Source: Posidonia oceanica
Lineage: Eukaryota > Streptophyta > Magnoliopsida > Alismatales > Posidoniaceae
Assembly: GCA_037176725.1 (NCBI GenBank)
Contig: JAZBRS010000020.1
Coordinates: forward strand, 99,280,501-99,344,500
Direction of reading: 5' to 3'
DNA: 64,000 nt
Shown: piece after piece, positions 56,071 through 64,000 of the stretch
Position numbering within the stretch: the first letter of the stretch is position 1
How the letters are laid out: the number at the start of each line of letters is the position of its first letter
Translations under genes and position numbers: made by a program
The notes under the pieces: model-generated
Seen by the model: only the letters and a program-made list of their open reading frames with translations
Told to the model about the DNA's origin: nothing
Database searches by the model: none

Positions 56071-56276
56071 CTCTCTCTCTTTCTCTCCTTCTTGTTGTTC
56101 TACTACTTCTTCTTCTTCTTCGTTCGTTCGTTCGTGTAGGCCAGTGAATGGTGTAGTTGTCTCTACTAATTTCTTGCAGGCCTTATATATATTGAGATTT
56201 CTTATATAGGCCATCAACGTCATCTTGATGACGATATACTTCAATTGATTCATCACAGGGGAACGTGTGGTGCTTG
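56071..56276 (-). promoter_or_regulatory. Probable 5' untranslated region with GA/AAG repeats
   Basis: Directly upstream of the start, the minus strand is purine-rich (GAGAGAGAGATGG context, GAAGAAGAAGAAG). This is common in plant 5' leaders. The frame to 56298 is open, so a longer N-terminus cannot be excluded, but its Thr/Ser-rich beginning lies in the duplicated promoter block. Confidence 0.5.
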
Positions 56277-56459
56277 TCGATGTAGATGTCGTCGTCAAAG
56301 ATGGTGTACCATCAGCGAGAATAAATTGTGGAATACTAGCCGTCCCATGTGGACGAAGATCGATTAATGTTTTTTTTGGGATTTAGTGACTTGACTGACT
56401 TCTGTTTCTGAAATTTTCTTTTTTTTTTTGGAACTAATTTCAGGTTAATTTATAGGGCT
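56277..56459. repeat. 183-bp promoter block, copy 1
   Basis: From TCGATGTAGATGTCG to TATAGGGCT. It is almost identical to 61229-61414, differing by a few substitutions and by T-run length. It lies immediately upstream of the transporter gene. Confidence 0.9.
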
Positions 56460-58449
56460 ATTATTTTGTTTGTCACTGGTGAGAGTTTGGTCCTCAGCCA
56501 ATGAGCTGATGCCAGCCTTACCCGCCAGTTTACATGGGCATAGATATTGCCCCTGTCATCTTTTTGTGGTGGGTTTGGTATATCTAAAAGATAAAAATAC
56601 GAAAAATAAAATAAAATTAATTGCTCGCATTTTTTGTGGTGGGTTTGGTATGTCCTCCATGTTCCCCTCTCAATCTGAACGAAGCCTTAAGAATCTATTT
56701 ATTTCTCACAGTATCTTTATAAATTTATATTTAATTCTAATATTTACCAAACACTCGTAGAGTATATCATAAAACAAGTAATAAATCCATCTAACCACCT
56801 GTTTACATTCCTTAGTGAATGAAACATTTGAAACATAATCATCTCATAAAAGTTTTCAATTATTCAATAGCTTATCCAAAGTTATGCATTCTATGTAATT
56901 TTTAGTTTTTACAGTGATTAATTCTTCTAATTTTATCAATTCAATTAGAGATGGCTTAGTCTATGTTACTGCATGTAAAGAATTCTTAAATTTGTCAATA
57001 TCTATCATTACAATTTTACCTTGATAAGAAATAATCTATGAATATTTTAAATTTTATTATTTCTAAACTATTTAAGAAATATTATATTCTCACTTGTTGT
57101 TTCGACTAGTTCGACAATATTTTCTATCTCTAAGAAATATTTTTCTGGGAGGGATGATGTTGGGATCTCCGATTTCTCATGCGTAAAGTGGATAACATTG
57201 AAATCCAGGTCCCTCATCTACTTCATTTGGAACTCCTCTCATTTTTGGGATTTTCTTAATTTTGTTGCCTAGAATTTGTGAAATAAATCTAGCAAAGGAT
57301 TTTATCATCTTTTGATGAGCACATAATTGATACATATTTTATTTTCTATATTTATCAATTTTTGTATATAAATATTGTTATTTAAGAAATTTTTTGTAAT
57401 TTTTATAGAAACCTGAGAATTTGAGATGAATTAGGAAAAAGAATGAAGAAAGAAGAATAAAAAGCATATCTATCTCAACATGCATCAGATCAAACATACA
57501 AAGATTTGAAAAATTAAATAAAAAAAGAAAATATATTTGGATAAATTTAAATTTACCTAAATACAAGTTCAAAACTACAGTCAATATTTTAATATAGATT
57601 TTCACACTTGTTTGATCTTCAAAGGAGGAGGGAAAAACGATCAAGACCAAACAAAATGGAATTCTGACCCTCTTGACAATAACCCAGGACGACGCCTTGG
57701 ACCGGTGAGTCATCCCTCAGATCAAAGAAGACTCGACGGGATAGAGAATGAACCCTCACCGGCCACAACTGACAACCCCACAATAAAAGTCCTTTCTTAA
57801 TTTCGCCCATGAGTGACATCAACCCTCTGACGTTTGATATGCCTCGAGACCATATCAAATATCATGACGTCCTGAATTGTCGTCTTTTGTGGGGCCTATG
57901 TCAAACGCCATGGTCCTTTTTTTTTTTTTGTGGTAATCATTCCTTTCCAAATGTCTAGTAATATAAGACAACTTTTTGTGCAAAAACAGAAAAAAAAATA
58001 AACTTGTGCAACGGTTCAAAATGTTTTGGCTGTTCCTAACGGTTGATTTTTTTTTTCTTCTATTCTTTCTTTTTCTTCGTCATTTTTCTATAAATATCTT
58101 ATTATACTTCCTTATATTTTCATACAACTCACTCTTCTCTCTTACTACAACATTCATAATTCTCCTAAGTAGTCAATTCTCCCACATTCCGGACTCCGGT
58201 CTCCCGTATCCGTCTGCTACTTTGCTGATTTGCTCTACTGTTCTCTGCTACTCTGCTAATCTGCTCTACTCTACTGAGTTACAAAAATTCTTTACTTCTA
58301 ATCTCTCCAATTTCTCTACTCCTAATCCCTCCATTTTTGGGTTTTGAGATTTTCAGATTAAGGGTTTTATACATTACATCTGTTTTTCTCTACTGTTAAA
58401 TTCTTTACTCATAATTTTTATCTATTTTTTCATACTTTACATATTTATA
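56460..58449. other. AT-rich intergenic DNA between promoter and hAT relic
   Basis: No gene is supported. TGTGGTGGGTTTGGTAT occurs twice (56563 and 56634). A perfect hairpin TTTGATATG (57833-57841) / CATATCAAA (57851-57859) lies in a short GC-richer island (57610-57910). CTACTCTGCTAATCTGCTC-type repeats are at 58215-58275 and may be the untranslated leader of the transposase. The 5' terminal repeat of the hAT was not found. Confidence 0.55.
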
Positions 58450-60470
58450 ATGGAAAACATAGGAAGTCATGATTATATCCCAACCTAGAAGTCAGACCAA
58501 CTTCAACCTCAAGACACCCCTACACAATCCACTGGCACAAAAAAACCTAGAAAATAGAGTTCATGGGTTTGAAAACATATTACCTTAGACCCTACAGATG
58601 AAAGTAGATACTATTGTAATTATTGTGGTACGAGATACACTTGTCCTAGGGGTGGGAGTGTAGGTCACATAGCTAGGCATTTACAAAAATGTATAGCTGC
58701 ACATAATAAAGAAAAAAACACAGATTTAAGACAATCTAAATTACACATAGGTTCAAGTGGTTTAGTAAATTGGAAATATAATGTAGAAGAAACAAAAGAA
58801 CGTATAACAAAATATATAGTACAAGATGAACAACTATTTTCATTTTCAGAAAATAAAAAATTTGAATTTTGTGTACAAGATTGTCTTAATCCACAATTTA
58901 AAAGTCATTCTAAAAACACTACACAAAATATTATTTATAAAACATTTAAAAAATATAAACAAAATATAATGAGAATATTTTTTACTTTATTATGTAAAGT
59001 ATCATTAACTTGTAATGTTTCGACAGGCTCTGATAATTTTCCATATCTATGTTTAACTGCACAGTGGATAGACATAGAGTGGAATTTACAAAAAAGATTA
59101 ATTGCTTTTAGAGTATTTGATCATCCACATACTGGTAAAGCTATAGCTAATATGTTAAAAGATATTACTAAATAATTTTACTTATATTATAAAATTAATA
59201 TAATATCATTTGATAATGCTTCTAATAATAATATTGTCATAGATATATTAAAAAGAAATATAAAACCAATATTAAATGGTGAAATATTTCATTGTAGGTG
59301 TTGTTGTCACATTTTAAATTTAATTGTACAAGATGGTATAGATTGCATTAGACCTTATATAGAAAATATAAGATCAGCAATTTTATTTATTCAAACATCA
59401 CCTAGAAGATATCAAGAATTTAGACATTTATGTGCAGAAAATGGTTTAAAACTTAAAAAATTTAAATTAGATGTTCAACATATATGGAACTCAACTTATG
59501 ATATGTTAAGTTCAAGTTTACCTTATAACAACTTAATTACAATATATTATAATGCAAAATCTAATTATATGTTAAATGATGAATATTGGCAAAATGCTAC
59601 AATAATTCATAAATTTTTAGAATATTTTTATAATACTACTAAACAATTATCTGGTCAATATTATCCTACTAGTAATCTAGTTTTAATTAATTTATTTAGT
59701 ATTACAAATATTTTTCAGCAATATAGAAAAGTTCCATCTTTTGTAAACATTATTCAAGTAATGCAATATAAATATAATAGTTATTGGGAAGATCCTCCAA
59801 TGTGGACATGTTTAACATTAATTATGGATCCTAGGCATAGATTTGTTAATTGTATGATATTTATAGATAATATTTTTAGTAACATGAATAAAAGTAACTT
59901 AATAGAAGAATTTAATAGTAAAATTAAGGCTACTTTATATATATTATTTGAAGAATATGTTAAAAATTATGGTGAAGGTAGTTCTAGTGGTCAAAGATTT
60001 AGGAATGTAGGAACACATACTAGTAGTAGTAGTACTGGTAGTTCATTTTGGAGTATATTAAATAAGAAAAAAGAAAAATATGTAAAATCATCATCAAATA
60101 ATTATTTATAAAATTATTTAGAATGTGAATTTACTTTTAGTGAATCAGAAATGGATAACCTAGATATATTAAAGTGGTGGTCTAATACTGTAATTAGGTT
60201 TCCTATAATTTCTAGAATGGCTAAAGATTTACTAATGATTCTGGCGTCTACTGTGACGTCGGAGTCTGCATTTTCTGCAGTAAAAGAGTTTTAAGTGATA
60301 GAAGATGTAAATTATCAGAAAAGCCAGTAGAAGCCTTCATGTGTTTGAATGACTGGTACGATGCGGTTGATCATCTTCAAGGATTGAACTTAAACAATGA
60401 ATCAGAAGACGACATGACGGTATCAACTTCAACGGGCATGAGGACCGAAACGGGCTCCACACATGATTAA
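58450..60470 (+). pseudogene. hAT (Ac-like) transposase relic with BED zinc finger
   Basis: A single frame from ATG 58450 runs to about 60275 with only about five in-frame stops (near 58483, 58553, 59175, 60109 and 60292). A small frameshift then leads to the C-terminus, ending at 60470. The BED finger is YYCNYCGTRYTC, then GHIARHLQKC (about 58612-58695). The catalytic-domain text is VSLTCNVSTGSDNF-like, then ITKFYLYYK and HCRCCCHILNLIVQDG. The C-terminal dimerisation domain is LDILKWWSNTVIRFPIISRMA, split from SEKPVEAFMCLNDW. This matches RICESLEEPER/Ac-type proteins. Coding DNA is very AT-rich, but the last 150 bases are not. Confidence 0.9.
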
Positions 60471-60814
60471 GATATAAATTTTTAAATATTGATGTAAAAA
60501 AATTGTAAAGATGTAAAATTTTAAATATCTTATGTAATTTTCAATTTTTTTATGTATATATCAAATATTTAATAATAATTTTTTTTTCAAATATTTTTTA
60601 AAAAATAGGCCGAATGAACCGAACGGACCGGTCCAGCTTGGCCCGGTCCATGTCCATGGCCCGGTCCAACTGTGGGCCATGGACTAGGCTGGGCCAGACA
60701 AATCCCCAAATGGGCCCAGCCGTACGATCGGCTCGGCCCGACTCAGCTAGGCCCGGTCGGGCCTCAAAAAAATTGGACCGAGCCGGCCCAGCCCGGCCTG
60801 AATTACAACTCTAG
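60471..60814 (+). mobile_element. hAT 3' end: AT-rich tail and GC-rich subterminal repeats
   Basis: After an AT-rich stretch, 60608-60800 repeats GGCCCGGTCC/GGCCCGGCC-type words in both orientations, as hAT subterminal regions do. It finishes CTGAATTACAACTCTA. The expected matching 5' end TAGAGTTGTAATTC was not found, so the left end is missing or diverged. The 8-bp target duplication was not identified. Confidence 0.65.
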
Positions 60815-61228
60815 CCTTGTGTACTCAAGAAAGTAACACTCTTTCATTCTGATAGAATTTCAAATCATCCTTTTTGGTTGGTTTTGACCACTCTTTGATC
60901 ACCAAAAATATATTCTTAACATGATTGAGATCAAAATAATATATATTAATCTGAAAAAATTTCTAGCATACATCTAACTGCAGTAAATCTTGATACATAT
61001 AATGATGTCATCAAATTTTAGTTTGCAATTATGTCCTTCTTCTTCCTCATGACATATATCCAACCACTTCTTACTTCAACCTTCACATCCTTCTTTCTCC
61101 AAATATCATCATCAATGTTATTCTCCTCCACCGTCGTGTTGTTATCCTTATCATCCTCCTTCACTGTTGTTATCCTCCTCTTCTTTCTTCTCTATTGTTG
61201 TTGTCATCCTTTTCCACCATCATTCACC
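60815..61228. other. Host intergenic DNA
   Basis: AT-rich DNA followed by a pyrimidine-rich CTTCTTCC/TCCTCC stretch (61030-61225) that opens low-complexity frames. No gene is supported. Confidence 0.55.
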
Positions 61229-61414
61229 TCGATGTAGATGTCGTCGTCAAAGATGGCGTACCATCAGCGAGAATAAATTGTGGAATACTAGCCGTCCCAT
61301 GTGGACGAAGATCGAATTAATGTTTTTTTTGGGATTTAGTGACTTGACTGACTTCTGTTTCTGAAATTTTCTTTCTTTTTTTTTGGAACTAATTTTAGGT
61401 TAATTTATAGGGCT
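61229..61414. repeat. 183-bp promoter block, copy 2
   Basis: Same text and orientation as 56277-56459. The flanks on both sides differ, so the match begins and ends sharply. No transporter coding sequence is next to this copy. Confidence 0.9.
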
Positions 61415-61469
61415 TTTTTTTTTTTAAACGTTTAATATCTATTGATAGAAATATACTTGGCTATGAATA

Positions 61470-64000
61470 TGTAATAACTCGAGTCGCTACCAATAAAATT
61501 AAGTCTACAAAATTTTAAAATTTAATTAACTATTACTATTACAATAAATTACTGGGCTAAACAATAAATATTTATGCCAGGAACCTGCAGTGGACAGCTA
61601 CGTAACTCCCACTATATGCACTATAACTCAAAACCAGCTAATCATCTGCACCTGCAAACCACACAAAGCACACGTAAGTGACCTAGAAATCGTTATCCAG
61701 CACACATCTCACAAAAACCACGCGAGAAACCGACAGAAAACCTCAAATACGGCACAACCGGTAAAACCCCAAAAATCTGGATCCACAACAAGGAATGTAA
61801 TCAATTAAAACACCCTTCCTAAAGCCAACAAGCTAAAACCGGGGAAGACAGGCGTTTACAAAATATTCACAAAGCCACGGCTCACCGGTCCAAACCTCAA
61901 AAACCATTCAAAACCCTCCAACCCCTCAGGCTGGGAAAGTACTCGGCCCATCGGCCAAAATAAGATGGAAAATACTTCGCAAAGCTAAATCTCAATCAAT
62001 ATCACGGTCCATTGGTCCAAAACTTAAACCAAAACCACACGCCATAACTAAGCAGGAATACATCTGGCCTAATACGGCCCAAAACACAAACCACAATATC
62101 ACGCCATACACAGGCGGAAAGTAACTGGCCTAATATGGCCCAAATAACCGCAAAACTCACTAAGCCCAAAACTCAGGCAAAGTTCAATGCCTAATACGGT
62201 CAGCAACAACCAAAACACAGCCCCGCGGGCACAAAACCACAACTGATCGTATTGCCTGGCGTCAAGCAACCGATCTAGTCTCAAGCAGTAGCCAAGGACT
62301 CGCCCCTGTAGCTCACTGCACTGCCATGAACACCTGCCTTGTGGAGGAGCGTGTCCGTCCCGACATCTCGTCATTAGAGACGCCTCAAAAGCGATCCCTC
62401 ACTAAGGAAAGTTACTCACCCCAACTGGGCAAGTTGTCCTCACTCAGGACAAACCACAGGACACGCTTAATATACAGTGACTTCAGCTCAGTGCTTCGAA
62501 CCACTAGAAGTTCCAACCCCTAGGCTCAGCCTGCACCAGTGTCCCGAATCACTAGAGGCTCCAACCCCTAGACTCAGTCAGCACGCAAAACCAGGCGAGT
62601 CCCGGTGCCCGTAACAACTAGGGTATCACGCCCAGCTACGTAGAAGTATCATAGCTCCCGAGTTCGCTGCTACGATACCGCTAGGTACGGCCAGTACCCA
62701 GACCCCCAAACCTCAATTCAGGCGAAGTGTGCGACACACCAGGAACGTCGTCGCATCCCCGGGTCCAGCCAACACAACTCCTGGGTTTTCGGCCACGGAA
62801 AACCTCGGCAAAATCATTTACAAACTATTCATATTTTCCTCAAAAATCTCTTTAAAAACATTTATCAAATATCATGGACTAAAGCACAATAAACCCCAAA
62901 ACCAACCAAGGAAACCACATTAGAAAACAAACCCGGGAGAGCATCCTAGACCAAAATCGGCAGACCGGTACTCCAACCGGTAGACCGAAAATCCTTGTTT
63001 CGGTGGAACCAAATCCACCGACCGACCGGTCCGTACAGTGATCGGCAGATCGATACCACACCAGTCATACCGAAAATCCCTACTTCGGTGGAACTAAATT
63101 CACCGGCCGACTGATCGAATCCTGAAAACGGCAGACCGATCAATATCAGTCGATCGAAATCAGATCCTGGTCTAAATCTGATGGAAAAAGGTGACACCGA
63201 TATCACACTGGTGTACCGATTTCCCCCAGAAATCGGCAGACTGACCAAAAAGGTTGTGTCGAACCAGGATAGGGCAACCAACTTATAAAACCGACTTAAA
63301 ACTCAAAACACTCGAATTAAACTCTAAAACTAGCGTGCCATATACCGAAATCTCCGGAATTCAACAAGGAATGCAACCATATACTCAATATGGCATTCTG
63401 AGGCACGCAACCCAAGAAAACATCGGAAAACCAATATTCAAGTCATTTTCTATAAAAATCCCAAAACACTATCAAATCCACGCCAAATCAAGCGTGCAAC
63501 ACATGGGAGTGAGCACATCCGCTCAAGCAACCCGAACAAATCACAATCGCCACAATCCGAGGCCCGAAACACTGGAATTCATCGGGAAACCACAATAATA
63601 GCATTTAAGTCATTCGGACCATATATTCGGCCAAAAACCACAATAAATCTCTAAAAATTACCAAACCTCTACCATAGCATATAAACATGGCAAGGCACAC
63701 AATAAAATCATATTCAAGCCGTTTGAGAGCATACAACCTCATCAAACAGAAGAAAACCACATTCAAGTCATAAACTCACTAAAGCCAAATAAATTCGCCT
63801 AAATGCATATAAATCTCTAAAAATTGTCAAACTCAAATATAACATACAAAACATGGCAAGGGATAAATGCATAGCAAATTCTATATATTTAAACTCCTAA
63901 AGCGAGGCGTGTACCTTGGGACAGAGGGACAACCCCTGTCCACCGACGATCCACACGCACACCGAGCTCCACACGTAGCACACAGGCATACCGTTCCACC
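61470..64000 (-). repeat. Tekay-type LTR, copy C, running off the window
   Basis: Starts TGTAATAACTCGAG after GAATA (61465-61469) and follows copy A's LTR (5376-8289) to the window end. It includes the palindrome cluster at 62950-63260 and GGCGTGTACCTTGGGACAG at 63905. By comparison with copy A, about 380 bases of the LTR lie beyond 64000. Whether an internal region follows cannot be seen. Confidence 0.88.

Noticed and set aside
57600..58450. 5' terminal repeat of the hAT element
   Set aside because: No match to the reverse complement of CTGAATTACAACTCTA could be seen, so no left boundary is claimed.

Overview
This window is nuclear DNA from a large-genome flowering plant. The evidence is stacks of nested LTR retrotransposons of the chromovirus/Tekay, Tat/Ogre and copia types, a hAT transposase relic, a spliced LHT8-type amino-acid transporter gene and a broken CYP704-like P450. 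A monocot is possible, but nothing in the window settles the species. Only one locus looks like an intact, functional host gene: the transporter at 54096-56070 on the minus strand, with four exons and consensus splice sites.

Layout. Positions 1-1529 are the 3' part of a Tat/Ogre-like LTR, inserted into the integrase of a minus-strand Tekay chromovirus (copy A, 1530-8289). Copy A is itself inserted into the gag of a degenerate plus-strand copia element (8290-11897). A LINE 3' fragment (about 11961-12610) and a CYP704-like pseudogene (13000-14323, minus) follow, with decayed, partly duplicated flanking DNA up to 16143. A minus-strand copia LTR starts at 16144. It is split by a solo LTR (16311-18560, target duplication TCTTG) and by a second Tekay element (copy B, 18696-32532), and resumes at 32533-32625. 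Copy B carries a nested or chimeric LTR on its left and a Tat-type solo LTR (27586-30308) inside its right LTR.

Positions 33713-52769 hold one 19-kb gag-only Tat/Ogre-like retrotransposon. It has paired LTRs (33713-36209 and 50308-52769), perfect GGTAT target duplications, a primer binding site, a decayed gag, and a long non-coding interior. A 6.1-kb solo LTR of a related family (40360-46468, GCTGG target duplication) is inserted in it.

From 52775 the DNA is AT-rich host sequence with the transporter gene, its promoter, a 183-bp promoter block that recurs 5 kb upstream (61229-61414), and a hAT transposase relic (58450-60470 plus a GC-rich terminus to about 60814). The start of a third Tekay LTR runs off the right edge (61470-64000).

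The most unusual signals are inside the Ogre-like element. Two tandem arrays have units that fold into two hairpins, with apparent compensatory changes in one stem. A site just upstream of gag has the form of a recursive splice site, and strong splice donors lie in the LTRs. Inverted-repeat modules in the LTRs reuse the first bases of the primer binding site. All structural calls come from reading the sequence by eye; no alignment or folding program was run.
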